64,000 bases of DNA from Chloroflexota bacterium. GTDB taxonomy: Bacteria; Chloroflexota; Anaerolineae; Anaerolineales; Villigracilaceae. Below the pieces are notes generated by a model. The model was not told the origin of the DNA. It was given only the letters and a program-made list of their open reading frames with translations, and searched no databases. The DNA lies in the NCBI GenBank assembly GCA_016213105.1, contig JACRBN010000026.1:806001-870000 (forward strand), written 5' to 3'. The position numbers and the translations under genes are program-made. This document shows positions 17,483 through 25,779 of this stretch, in pieces (position 1 is the stretch's first letter; each line of letters begins with the position of its first letter).

Positions 17483-18469
17483 ATGACTCCGCTCATTATC
17501 GCTGTCATCGTACTGGCGCTTGTGTTCGATTTTCTGAATGGCATCCACGATTCGAGCAACGTGGTCGCCACGATGATCTCATCGCGCGCCATTTCACCGC
17601 GCCTGGCCCTGGGGATGACCGCGCTGGCAAACTTTGTCGGCCCGTTCGTCTTTGGCGTTGCCGTGGCAAATACCATCGGCCATGAAATCGTCGCGGCGGA
17701 TGCCATCAGCACACAGGTCCTGGTGGCGGCCCTGTTCAGCGCCATCGTGTGGAACCTGCTGACCTGGTACCTGGGATTCCCGAGCAGTTCCTCGCATGCG
17801 CTCATCGGTGGGTTCATCGGCGCCGTGGTTATGGCCGCAGGCTGGGATGCCATTCAGATGCATGGCCTGGAGAAGATCCTGATCGCCCTGTTCACTTCGC
17901 CCATCCTCGGCTACCTGATCGGATTCATCGTTTTGCGGGTCGTCATGATGCTGAGTTGGAATGCCACCCCGCGGGTCAACAGCCTGTTCAAACGCAGCCA
18001 GATCGTCACGGCCCTGGCCCTGGCGCTCAGCCACGGCACCAACGACGCCCAGAAAACAATGGGCATCATCACGCTGGCGCTGGTCACCGGCGGGTACCTG
18101 GATACATTTGCGGTCCCATTTTGGGTCATATTGCTTTGCGCCGGCATGATCGGCCTGGGCACCGCGGTCGGCGGCTGGAAATTGATCAAGACCCTGGGCG
18201 GCAAATTCTACAAGATCCGCCCGGTGGATGGCTTCGCCTCCCAACTGGCTTCCGCGGTGGTCATCCTGAGCGCCTCCATCCTCGGCGGCCCCGTCAGCAC
18301 CACCCAGGTGGTCAGCTCCGCCATCATGGGCGTGGGCGCGGCTGAACGGGTGAACAAGGTGCGCTGGGGCGTGGCGCGGGAAATCGCCACCGCCTGGCTG
18401 TTGACCATCCCTGCCACGGCTTTGGTCGGGGCGGGAGTGTATTGGGTGGTCATTCAATACATCCATTGA
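17483..18469 (+). CDS. pit: PiT-family inorganic phosphate permease
   Basis: A 328-residue membrane protein with about 10 hydrophobic segments and the two inverted PiT signatures: FDFLNGIHDSSN near the N-terminus and ALSHGTNDAQKTMG in the second half, plus GFPSSSSHALIGG and GGPVSTTQVV. PiT carriers move metal-phosphate with a cation gradient, in either direction in principle. It is paired with the DUF47 gene and lies downstream of six HAD domains, so disposal or recovery of phosphate released from organic phosphates is the likely task. A 48-bp palindromic repeat follows the stop codon. Confidence 0.93.
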   Translation: MTPLIIAVIVLALVFDFLNGIHDSSNVVATMISSRAISPRLALGMTALANFVGPFVFGVAVANTIGHEIVAADAISTQVLVAALFSAIVWNLLTWYLGFPSSSSHALIGGFIGAVVMAAGWDAIQMHGLEKILIALFTSPILGYLIGFIVLRVVMMLSWNATPRVNSLFKRSQIVTALALALSHGTNDAQKTMGIITLALVTGGYLDTFAVPFWVILLCAGMIGLGTAVGGWKLIKTLGGKFYKIRPVDGFASQLASAVVILSASILGGPVSTTQVVSSAIMGVGAAERVNKVRWGVAREIATAWLLTIPATALVGAGVYWVVIQYIH

Positions 18470-18488
18470 TCCATGTGCTACCGTACAT

Positions 18489-18536
18489 CCGTCATTGCGA
18501 GCCGCCGATCTTTTTTGGGCGGCGAAGCAATGACGG
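18489..18536. repeat. REP-like palindromic repeat
   Basis: CCGTCATTGC (18489-18498) pairs with GCAATGACGG (18527-18536), with an inner GCCGCC/GGCGGC stem and a T-rich loop. The sequence resembles the widespread dispersed intergenic repeats that read GTCATTGCGAG and GAAGCAAT. Placed 20 bp after the phosphate permease, it can also act as a 3' stabiliser or terminator. Confidence 0.75.
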
Positions 18537-18597
18537 GAATGGCGGTTGTACGCTGGAGCATTAATCCATGTGCATTCTTTTGAAAGGATATTGAATC

Positions 18598-19500
18598 ATG
18601 AATCACAATAAAGTCTATGATGTTGTCTGCATCGGCAACTACACCAAGGATACGATCGTCACGCCCGGCGGGACCACCTACGTGGATGGCGGGGCGGTCA
18701 ATTATTCAGCCCATGCCATCGTCCGCCTGGGATTGAAGGTCGCCGTGGTGACCCGTCTCGCCCGGGAAGATGCGCGCGTGGTGGACAAGTTCGCGCAGTC
18801 CGAGATCGATTGCTTCCCCACGTACACGCCCTATTCGACTAATATGCGCCTCGAATATCCGACCACCAATCCCGACATCCGCAATCTGTCCGTCACGGAA
18901 ACGGCCGGGTCGGTCACGGTGGGCGAAGTGGACGGCCTGGATATGAAGGCCGCCATCATCGGCCCGAGTCTGCGCGGCGAGGTCGGCCTGGACGTGATCG
19001 AATACCTGCGTCGAAAAAACGTCCTGCTCGCGGCCGACGTGCAGGGCTATGTGCGCGTCCTGAGGGGACAGGAATTGAAATACGAGCCCTGGGATGAGAT
19101 GCGGGAGACCCTCTCCCACGTGGACATTCTGAAATCCGATGCGGTCGAGGCCGAGTATCTGACCGGCGAGAGCGACATCTACAAGGCCGCGCAGGCCTAT
19201 GCCCAAATGGGTCCCCGCGAAATCGTGTTGACCCACAAGGATGGACTGTTGATCCACGCCGATGGACAATTCCACGAGATGGGCTTCTACCCGCAGCAGC
19301 TAAGCGGCCGCAGTGGACGCGGCGATACCTGCGTCGGTACCTATGTGGCCATGCGCTTATCCAGCGACCCCAAGGAAGCCGGGATCTGGGCGGCGGCATT
19401 GACCACCCTGAAAATGGAAAAACTAGGCCCGTTCAGCCAAAACATCTCCGACGTCGAAGCGTTGATCCACAGCAAATACAATGGATCGAATCACAACTAG
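18598..19500 (+). CDS. PfkB-family carbohydrate kinase
   Basis: A 300-residue ribokinase-fold kinase. The N-terminal GGAVNYSAHAIVRLG is the substrate-binding signature, and SGRSGRGDTCVGTYVAMRL holds the anion hole and catalytic Asp (usually GAGD; here GRGD). Family members phosphorylate sugars, inositol or nucleosides with ATP. Ribosome binding site GAAAGGA precedes ATG 18598. The last 20 bp overlap the next gene, so the two are co-translated. With the HAD/TIM-barrel fusion upstream, a route of dephosphorylation, isomerisation and re-phosphorylation can be drawn, but the substrate is not determined. Confidence 0.88.
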   Translation: MNHNKVYDVVCIGNYTKDTIVTPGGTTYVDGGAVNYSAHAIVRLGLKVAVVTRLAREDARVVDKFAQSEIDCFPTYTPYSTNMRLEYPTTNPDIRNLSVTETAGSVTVGEVDGLDMKAAIIGPSLRGEVGLDVIEYLRRKNVLLAADVQGYVRVLRGQELKYEPWDEMRETLSHVDILKSDAVEAEYLTGESDIYKAAQAYAQMGPREIVLTHKDGLLIHADGQFHEMGFYPQQLSGRSGRGDTCVGTYVAMRLSSDPKEAGIWAAALTTLKMEKLGPFSQNISDVEALIHSKYNGSNHN

Positions 19501-20347
19501 GGAGGAGCAGCTCCGCCGGCGCCAGCTTGAGGCCATTGAGCGATTTCCATCGAGCTGGTCGCAGATGATCGAGGCATGGCGACAGCCAGGCGCGGAGGAC
19601 CGCGCCTGGTTGATGTATGCCGCCAATTACCTGTTCAGGACGAACAACGTCCGCTGGGTCATGGATCCGCTCAGGCTGACGCACAGACTCCCGCAGGCGC
19701 CGCAGGCCGACTTCGCGGGCGACCTGGAGCGACTGTCCTTCGTGGTGCTGACCCACCAACATTCAGACCACCTGGACCTGGACCTGATCCGCGACCTGAG
19801 CCGATTGCCCCTCGTTTGGGTTGTCCCCGGGTTCGTGCTTCAGTGGATCAGACTCAAAACGGATATCACCCTCAGGCAGGTCATCGTCCCCAGTCCATTG
19901 CACAGTTTTGAAATTCAGGGCATCCGAATCACGCCCTTCGACGGCCTGCACTGGGAGCAGGAAGTCGATGGCGGATTGCGCGGCCTGCCGGCGATGGGCT
20001 ACCTGATCGAATTCAATGGCAAACGCTGGCTGTTTCCCGGCGACACCCGCACCTACGACGCCAGCCGCCTGCCTTCCTTTGGCTCGCTGGACGGCCTCTT
20101 TGCCCATCTCTGGCTGGGACGCGGCTGCGCATACCAGGACGAACCTCCATTGACGGACGCCTTCAGCCAATTCTGCCTCGACCTGCGGCCGCGGCGGATC
20201 GTCCTGACCCATCTCAACGAATTTGGGCGCGACGCAAACGATTATTGGGACGAGAGCCATGCTCAATTGGTGGTTTCGAAGATTCGGGGAATGTCTCCCG
20301 ACATCCCTGTAGAACCTGCGCGCATGGGGGCGAGTGTTCTCTTGTAA
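19481..20347 (+). CDS. Metallo-beta-lactamase-fold hydrolase
   Basis: A 288-residue MBL-superfamily protein with the metal-binding motif THQHSDHLD (residues about 90-98), FPGDTRTYD with the bridging Asp, and a late LTHLNE with the final His. The overall shape is closest to the UlaG-like/MBL_fold group, in which UlaG opens ascorbate-6-phosphate lactone. The gene begins inside the last codons of the PfkB kinase gene (20-bp overlap), so the two products probably work together. A lactonase or phosphodiesterase role on a sugar derivative fits but is inferred. It ends the + strand cluster; the next gene runs the other way. Confidence 0.8.
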   Translation: MDRITTREEQLRRRQLEAIERFPSSWSQMIEAWRQPGAEDRAWLMYAANYLFRTNNVRWVMDPLRLTHRLPQAPQADFAGDLERLSFVVLTHQHSDHLDLDLIRDLSRLPLVWVVPGFVLQWIRLKTDITLRQVIVPSPLHSFEIQGIRITPFDGLHWEQEVDGGLRGLPAMGYLIEFNGKRWLFPGDTRTYDASRLPSFGSLDGLFAHLWLGRGCAYQDEPPLTDAFSQFCLDLRPRRIVLTHLNEFGRDANDYWDESHAQLVVSKIRGMSPDIPVEPARMGASVLL

Positions 20348-20360
20348 GCAGGCGGCTTTT

Positions 20361-20435
20361 CTATTTGCCACGGCAGCGGGTGTAGATTTCGAGGTCTTCC
20401 CCGTGCTTGAAGTAATCAGGGGTGACACAAGTCGG
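20361..20435 (-). pseudogene. Possible C-terminal gene remnant
   Basis: On the - strand a 24-codon open stretch ends in a stop at 20361-20363 and reads TPDYFKHGEDLEIYTRCRGK at its end, which has the composition of a genuine protein C-terminus. A stop codon lies directly upstream, so no full gene remains. I do not recognise the family. It could be chance; confidence is low. Confidence 0.25.
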
Positions 20436-20495
20436 TCACATGCTGCCGGTGCGGTTTGACCGCTCATCCGACCGATGTGAGGATGGGATGCGCCC

Positions 20496-21827
20496 CTACA
20501 GCCCGAAGCAAAATGTCAAATCGTTGACGTTCGTCCCCGTTGGCCCGGGCTTGAGCAGGTCATCGAGGGCGCTGAAGTAAGGATAGGCATCGTTGTTTTG
20601 TAAAAAGGCTTCGGGGGATAGGCCCAGGTCGAGGCCGCGCTGCAAGCTTTCCGCGCTGACGACCGCCCCCGCAGCGTCGGTGGGGCCGTCCTCGCCGTCG
20701 GTGGCGAGGGGGATGAGCAGGGCGTCGCGCAGTCCCGCCAGTTCGCGGACGGCGGCCAGGGCCAGCTCCTGGTTGCGCCCGCCAAGTCCATTGCCGCGCA
20801 GGGTGACGGTGGTCTCGCCGCCGGCGATGAGGCAGAAGGGCCGCGGAAGGGGGGATTGAATCAAGCGCTGGGACAGCTCGCGGGCCACTTCCCGCGCTTC
20901 GCCCTGCCAGTCGTTGCCGAGCCGTTGCGGATGAAAGCCCTCGCTGCGCGCCTGGCTGAGGGCTGCTTCGGCCGCCAGGGCATTGCTGCCCACGATGACG
21001 TTTTGCACCCGCTTGAATAGCCCGTCCCCGGGCTTGGGCGTTTCGGGAGCCGTTTTCAGAATATCGAGAATCGCCTGCGGGGTGTTCCCCGTCAAATCGT
21101 ATTTTTCCAATACGCCCAGCGCGTCGGCGCGGGAGGATGGGTCGGGCGCGGTGGGTCCCGAGGCAATCGCTTCGAGCGGATTCCCGACCACGTCCGAAAG
21201 GATCAGGCTGACCACGTTGGCTGGCGCTGCCAGCCTGGCCAGCCCTCCGCCCTTGAGGCGGTCGAGGTGGCGGCGCAGGGTGTTGATCTCGTCGATGCGC
21301 GCGCCGCAGGCCAGCAGCGCCGAGGTGAGTCCGCGCAGGTCGGCCAGGGAAACGCCGGGCTGGGGGGCGCTCATCAGCGCCGAGCCGCCGCCCGAGATCA
21401 GGCAGATCAACAGATCGTTTTCGTTGAGTCCACCCGCCAGTTCGAGGGCCTTTTCCCCGGCGCGCAGGCTGTTCCCGTCCGGGACGGGATGTCCGCCGGG
21501 CTGGAGGTCGAATCCGCCCGGGGCGTGGACGGGAGTCTGTTTTGGAATGAGCAGGCCGCGGGGCGAACGGTCCGAGAGCAGGTCCGCCAGGGGCAGGGTC
21601 ATGGCCAGGGCGGCCTTCCCCAACCCGAGGATGCGAATCCGCCCGACTTGGTCCAGCGGATATTCCCGCCCGTCGATGACCAGCGCATCCCCTTCGCGTT
21701 GGACGAAGCGGCGGACGGCCGTGCCCGGCTCGACAGCCTGAATGGCCGCGCACAGGATGCGCGTGATGGCCGCGCCGCGCGGGTGCTGGATCAGGGTGTG
21801 GGTGGCAAACGATTGCGGTTGAAGCAT
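20496..21827 (-). CDS. Glycerate 2-kinase (GckA/TtuD, MOFRL family)
   Basis: A 443-residue MOFRL-type glycerate kinase, which makes 2-phosphoglycerate from D-glycerate and ATP. Diagnostic parts are the N-terminal VLGLGKAAL-like strand (RILGLGKAALAMTLPL), the glycine-rich LISGGGSALMSAP, LSDVVGNPLEAIASGPTAPD, CLIAGGETTVTLRGNGLGGRNQELAL and the C-terminal MOFRL segment ATDGEDGPTDAAGAVV. An upstream in-frame ATG at 21888-21890 exists, but the start complementary to 21825-21827 matches the expected N-terminus. It is convergent with the MBL-fold gene. Glycerate kinase next to two phosphoglycerate mutase relatives may be meaningful, since its product is a mutase substrate. Confidence 0.92.
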   Translation of the reverse strand: MLQPQSFATHTLIQHPRGAAITRILCAAIQAVEPGTAVRRFVQREGDALVIDGREYPLDQVGRIRILGLGKAALAMTLPLADLLSDRSPRGLLIPKQTPVHAPGGFDLQPGGHPVPDGNSLRAGEKALELAGGLNENDLLICLISGGGSALMSAPQPGVSLADLRGLTSALLACGARIDEINTLRRHLDRLKGGGLARLAAPANVVSLILSDVVGNPLEAIASGPTAPDPSSRADALGVLEKYDLTGNTPQAILDILKTAPETPKPGDGLFKRVQNVIVGSNALAAEAALSQARSEGFHPQRLGNDWQGEAREVARELSQRLIQSPLPRPFCLIAGGETTVTLRGNGLGGRNQELALAAVRELAGLRDALLIPLATDGEDGPTDAAGAVVSAESLQRGLDLGLSPEAFLQNNDAYPYFSALDDLLKPGPTGTNVNDLTFCFGL

Positions 21828-21880
21828 GGCGACCCGCCTAGTGTAGCATGGAGTGGGGCTCAAACGGCTTAATTCCATAC

Positions 21881-21909
21881 TTGCACTCACAGGGCGAATG
21901 TGATAGCCT
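21881..21909 (+). promoter_or_regulatory. Candidate promoter of the two-component operon
   Basis: TTGCAC (21881-21886), a 17-bp spacer and TAGCCT (21904-21909) lie about 130 bp before the histidine kinase start in the divergent intergenic gap. The -10 box is a poor match to consensus, so confidence is moderate to low. Confidence 0.35.
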
Positions 21910-22041
21910 GAATCGGCGGATGATAAAGCGCGTTTGAAAGCGCCCCTGCCATGACAACTCCCTGCGCCGCCCCTCCAAAGTCAAGGTTCGAAAAAGTGAT
22001 CGAGCAAGACATCTGCGCGAGTTCAACAAGAGGTACGTTTT

Positions 22042-23604
22042 ATGAGCAAAGAGTCTGACGACCGTATAACTGCTGAAGAGGAGTATCGAACCATCTTCGA
22101 GGCTGCAAGCGACGGTTTGATCATCTATGATATTGAAGCGGACCTGGTGGTCGAGGCCAACCCCGCCGCTTGTGAAATGCACGGCTACACCCGCGCAGAA
22201 TTCATTGGGCTGAATCCTGCGGTCTTTATATTGCCTGAAAGCCATGCCCAATTCAGGGAGCACGTTCAGACGATTAAAGCGGGGGTTGCAATCGAATCGC
22301 TGGTCATCCATAAGCGCAGGGATGACTCGTTGTTTCATGCTGAAGTTCGCAGGTCGGCGATCAACTACCGCGGCAGGCCATGCCTGTTGAGCGTCATTCG
22401 GGACGTCAGTCAGCGCATTCAAACCGAAACCATTCTGAGCGAACAGGTACGAGCCCGGCTGCGCGAGCAGGCGACTCTGCTGGCCATCTCCCACACCCTG
22501 GCATCCACGCTGGAATTTCAGCCGGGCCTGATCCTGGACCAGTTGCGGGAGATCATCGAGTATACCCACGGCGGGTTGTTCACCCTGGAAGACTCCACCC
22601 TGGTCACCCTGGCCATGCGTGGGACGCCGCAAATCGAACAGGCCCTGCCCTTCCGCATTCATCTGGAAGGCCCCGAAACCTTGACCACGTTATTCAACGG
22701 GCACCGGCCCATTCGCATTGGCGACGTATCCAGTGACACGCCGCAGGCGCAATTTCTGCGTATGCTTCTGAACGATGGGAACGCCGTGCTGCTCGAAGGA
22801 GTTCGATCCTGGATGTGGGTTCCGCTGGCAGTGAAGAACCGAATTATCGGCGGTTTGGGTGTGGCGCACGAGATGCGGAATTATTTCACGTCCCATCATG
22901 CCGACCTGGCCCTCAGTGTGGCCAACCAGGCCGCGCTGACCATCATCAACGCCGAACTGTACGGGCATGCCCAGGAGTTTGCAGTTTTGGAGGAAAGACA
23001 ACGCCTGGCGCGCAACCTGCATGATGCCGTCAACCAGTCGCTCTTCTCCGCGGGGCTGATCGCCGAGGTCCTGCCCCGCCTTTGGGACCGGGACCAGGAA
23101 CTGGCGCGGGAGTCCCTGGAGGATCTGCGCAGGCTGACGCGGGGCGCCATGGCTGAAATGCGCGCTCTGCTGGCCGAGCTTCGCCCCTCCACCCTGACGG
23201 ATGCCGATCTGGGCGAACTGCTGCGCCTGCTGGGAAATGCCTTCACCGGGCGCACAAACGTCCCAATCAGCCTGGACATGGTGGGACAGGGCGCCCTGCC
23301 CGCCGAGGTGCAGGTGGCCATCTACCGCATCTGCCAGGAAGCGCTCAACAATGTCGCCAGACATGCCAGGGCCGAGCGGGTGGAGATCCATTTAAAGCAG
23401 GAAGAGGCTTTCATAGAATTGAGCATACGCGACGATGGCCTGGGGTTCGATCCTGAACAAACCTCTTCCGGGCATTATGGCATCAGCATGATGCGGGAAA
23501 GGGCCGAAGCGGTGAGCGCACATTTATCGATTACAAGTCAGCCGGGTCGCGGAACCGAACTTATGATCCATTGGGCGAAAGCCCCAGGCAAGGAGACCTT
23601 ATGA
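22042..23604 (+). CDS. PAS-GAF sensor histidine kinase (NarX/DevS-like, HisKA_3)
   Basis: A 520-residue kinase without obvious transmembrane segments, so probably cytoplasmic. Order: PAS domain (about 15-130, FEAASDGLIIYDIEADLVVE), GAF domain (about 150-310), HisKA_3 dimerisation domain with the phosphorylated His in RQRLARNLHDAVNQSLFS (about residue 335), and a HATPase_c domain with N-box ICQEALNNVARHA and DDGLGFDP. The partner response regulator starts inside its stop codon (ATGA overlap). GAF-containing kinases of this class often sense redox, oxygen or small ligands. Its gene lies immediately upstream of the stress island, making it a candidate controller of that island. Confidence 0.93.
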   Translation: MSKESDDRITAEEEYRTIFEAASDGLIIYDIEADLVVEANPAACEMHGYTRAEFIGLNPAVFILPESHAQFREHVQTIKAGVAIESLVIHKRRDDSLFHAEVRRSAINYRGRPCLLSVIRDVSQRIQTETILSEQVRARLREQATLLAISHTLASTLEFQPGLILDQLREIIEYTHGGLFTLEDSTLVTLAMRGTPQIEQALPFRIHLEGPETLTTLFNGHRPIRIGDVSSDTPQAQFLRMLLNDGNAVLLEGVRSWMWVPLAVKNRIIGGLGVAHEMRNYFTSHHADLALSVANQAALTIINAELYGHAQEFAVLEERQRLARNLHDAVNQSLFSAGLIAEVLPRLWDRDQELARESLEDLRRLTRGAMAEMRALLAELRPSTLTDADLGELLRLLGNAFTGRTNVPISLDMVGQGALPAEVQVAIYRICQEALNNVARHARAERVEIHLKQEEAFIELSIRDDGLGFDPEQTSSGHYGISMMRERAEAVSAHLSITSQPGRGTELMIHWAKAPGKETL

Positions 23605-24248
23605 TAATTCCCTCCTCCCAACCGATTCGTGTCATGCTCGTCGACGATCACATGATGGTGCGGCGGGGACTGGCCGCCTTTCTTAAAGTCTTTGATGATC
23701 TGCTGCTGGTGGGTGAAGCCGAAAGCGGCGAAGCGGCCATCCAACGCTGCGCCGAGGCCCGGCCGGATGTGATCCTGATGGATATGGTGCTGCCCATGAT
23801 GGATGGAGCCGCCACCACGCGCGCCATCCGCCAGCAATTTCCACAGGTGCAGGTCATCGTGTTGACCAGTTTCAAGGAAGGGGATTTGATCAAGAAGGCC
23901 CTGGAAGCCGGAGCCATTGGCTACCTGCTCAAGGATGTCTCCGCTGACGAACTGGCCCGCGCCATTCGCGCTGCGAACTCCGGGCGCGCCACACTCTCCC
24001 CCGAGGCGGCCCAGGTTCTGGTCGAAACGGCCAATCAACCGCCGACGCCCGGTCTGGACCTGACCGAGCGCGAGCGTGAGGTGCTGGCCCTGATGGTCGA
24101 GGGCTTGAACAATACGCAAATCGCGGGCAGGCTGACCGTCAGCCCTTCCACGATCAAATCCCACGTCAGCAGCATCCTGTCCAAATTGGGAGTTGCCAGC
24201 CGTACCGAGGCGGTGACGCTGGCCCTGCGTAACCGCATTGTGCCATAA
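23601..24248 (+). CDS. NarL/LuxR-type response regulator
   Basis: A 215-residue regulator with a receiver domain (residues 8-125: acidic DD pair in LVDDHMMVRRGL, phospho-acceptor Asp in DVILMDMVLPM, Lys in LLKDVS) and a C-terminal LuxR helix-turn-helix (about 148-210: LTEREREVLALMVEGLNNTQ, SPSTIKSHVSSILSKLGV). Start ATG 23601 overlaps the kinase stop by 4 bp and has AAGGAG at 23590. Such regulators bind inverted repeats as dimers. The first copy of the 69-bp element begins 9 bp after its stop codon. Confidence 0.95.
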   Translation: MIIPSSQPIRVMLVDDHMMVRRGLAAFLKVFDDLLLVGEAESGEAAIQRCAEARPDVILMDMVLPMMDGAATTRAIRQQFPQVQVIVLTSFKEGDLIKKALEAGAIGYLLKDVSADELARAIRAANSGRATLSPEAAQVLVETANQPPTPGLDLTEREREVLALMVEGLNNTQIAGRLTVSPSTIKSHVSSILSKLGVASRTEAVTLALRNRIVP

Positions 24249-24257
24249 CCATTCGCT

Positions 24258-24326
24258 CTCCCCCAAGTGGCGGAGGGGAACACTCCCCGGTCGATGGATG
24301 CGGCCGGGGAGAATTCGTTTTAATAT
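24258..24326 (+). repeat. 69-bp composite element, copy 1
   Basis: 5' box CTCCCCCAAGTGGCGGAG begins at 24258. The stem-loop CTCCCCGGTCG (24283-24293)/CGGCCGGGGAG (24301-24311) follows, with loop GATGGATG-type sequence. A -10-like TAATAT ends the element at 24321-24326. The upstream stop codon is 9 bp before it, and the dnaJ-type gene starts 155 bp after it. This copy has the least complete outer stem. Confidence 0.85.
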
Positions 24327-24481
24327 ATATTCAACTGAGTGTGGATTTATTGACGAGTATTTATTGGAGTTGCGCCATGGAATCCTATGGATGGCAGGCG
24401 CCTGCAGGGTCTTTGTGCCGAAAGTCGGAGGAAATTTAGCAGAGGTATTGGCTTAAAAATCATTAAGTGAGTTGGTGTCCG

Positions 24482-25459
24482 ATGGATTTCAAGGATTATT
24501 ACGCGATACTGGGTGTGCCCCCGACTGCCGACAAGAAGGTGATTCAGAAAACATTCCGTCAGTTGGCGCGCAAACATCACCCGGATGTGAACCCGGGCAA
24601 TAAGGACGCGGAGGAAAAATTCAAGACCATCAATGAGGCGTACCAGGTGCTGTCGGATGTGAAACAACGCAAGAAGTACGATGAGCTGCGCGCCCAATAT
24701 CAGCAATGGCAGCAGGCGGGCGGCCGCCAGGATTTCGACTGGCAGAACTGGTCGGCTCAACCCGGCAAAGCAGCGCGCGCGCAGTACACCAGCCCCGAAG
24801 ACCTGGAAGACCTCTTTGGAAGCGAATCGCCGTTTTCGGATTTCTTCACCAGCATTTTCGGTCAGGCGCGCGCGGGCGGGCGGGGCAGCGGACAGCAGGA
24901 TATTCCACCCAGCCCACGCCGCGGACGGGATGTTGATTATGAAGTCGATCTGACCCTGGAGGAGGCTTTCCACGGCACAGAGCGCGCACTGGAAGTGGAT
25001 GGACACCACATCCAGGCCAGCATCCCTCTGGGGGTGCGCACCGGAACCCGAGTCCGCCTGGCTGGCCGAGGGGAGCCAGGCAGGAACGGCGGGGCGGCAG
25101 GCGACTTGTATTTGATCATCAAGATCCTGCCCAACAACATCTTCGAGCGCGATGGAGACGACTTGCACTTCGATGTGCCCGTGGATATCTTCACGGCCAT
25201 TGCCGGGGGGGAAACCCGCATCCCCGCCCTGGAACGGCCGCTCACCCTGACGATCCCACCCCGCACCAACGCCAATCGCACCTTCCGTCTGCGCGGCAAG
25301 GGCATGCCCTACCTGCGCGAACCGCAAAAACGCGGCGACCTGTTTGCCCGCGTCAAGCTGGTGCTGCCTGACCTGCTGACCGACCAGGAAGTCGACAGCA
25401 TTCGCGCGCTGGCTTCCGCCAGGCAGAAATCCCCGTCGCTCAACGAGGTCCGCTCATGA
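24482..25459 (+). CDS. cbpA: CbpA-type DnaJ co-chaperone
   Basis: A 325-residue type-II J-protein. The J domain is at 1-70 with the essential HPD in ARKHHPDVNPG, followed by a Gly/Phe-poor linker (about 75-140) and two beta-barrel client-binding domains typical of the DnaJ C-terminal region (VDYEVDLTLEEAFHG, GTRVRLAGRGEPG, GDLYLIIKI). No zinc-finger cysteines are present, so it is CbpA-like rather than a full DnaJ. It stimulates DnaK ATPase. ATG 24482 is chosen over an upstream ATG at 24467 because the J domain begins there. It overlaps the CbpM-like gene by 4 bp and lies downstream of 69-bp element copy 1. Confidence 0.93.
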   Translation: MDFKDYYAILGVPPTADKKVIQKTFRQLARKHHPDVNPGNKDAEEKFKTINEAYQVLSDVKQRKKYDELRAQYQQWQQAGGRQDFDWQNWSAQPGKAARAQYTSPEDLEDLFGSESPFSDFFTSIFGQARAGGRGSGQQDIPPSPRRGRDVDYEVDLTLEEAFHGTERALEVDGHHIQASIPLGVRTGTRVRLAGRGEPGRNGGAAGDLYLIIKILPNNIFERDGDDLHFDVPVDIFTAIAGGETRIPALERPLTLTIPPRTNANRTFRLRGKGMPYLREPQKRGDLFARVKLVLPDLLTDQEVDSIRALASARQKSPSLNEVRS

Positions 25460-25722
25460 TCCCCGAAAATATCTACTGGTACGGTCAATATGAAGGTTTT
25501 GAGTCGCGCAGCCAGCGTCGCTTAATGAACGATTTGGGTGTGGATGAGGCTGCCGCCGAAACGATCCTGCGCCTGCGCCGCCAGGTCATCGAATTACAGT
25601 CCCATACCCACCAATTGGAAGCCGAACTGACCGCCCAATACGATGACCAGCATACGCGCCTGTCCCGTTATCGGGAGACCTATTATGAGGCCCACTGGAT
25701 CGAACTGGGATTTCAGGAATGA
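25456..25722 (+). CDS. CbpM-like chaperone modulator
   Basis: An 88-residue protein whose ATG overlaps the cbpA-type stop codon (ATGA). The middle (LGVDEAAAETILRLRRQVIE) and following coiled-coil-like helix (LQSHTHQLEAEL) resemble CbpM, the specific inhibitor and modulator of CbpA. The N-terminal helix-turn-helix part is shorter than in E. coli CbpM. Assignment rests on both the partial resemblance and the tight coupling to the J-protein gene. Confidence 0.7.
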   Translation: MIPENIYWYGQYEGFESRSQRRLMNDLGVDEAAAETILRLRRQVIELQSHTHQLEAELTAQYDDQHTRLSRYRETYYEAHWIELGFQE

Positions 25723-25779
25723 TATTGCGATGGCTTCCATGAAAATCGAAAGCGCGCGTGAGAGTTCAGGAGATATAAA

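Noticed and set aside
22042-22300. Membrane-anchored form of the histidine kinase
   Set aside because: No hydrophobic segment long enough for a membrane span is present in the first 300 residues.
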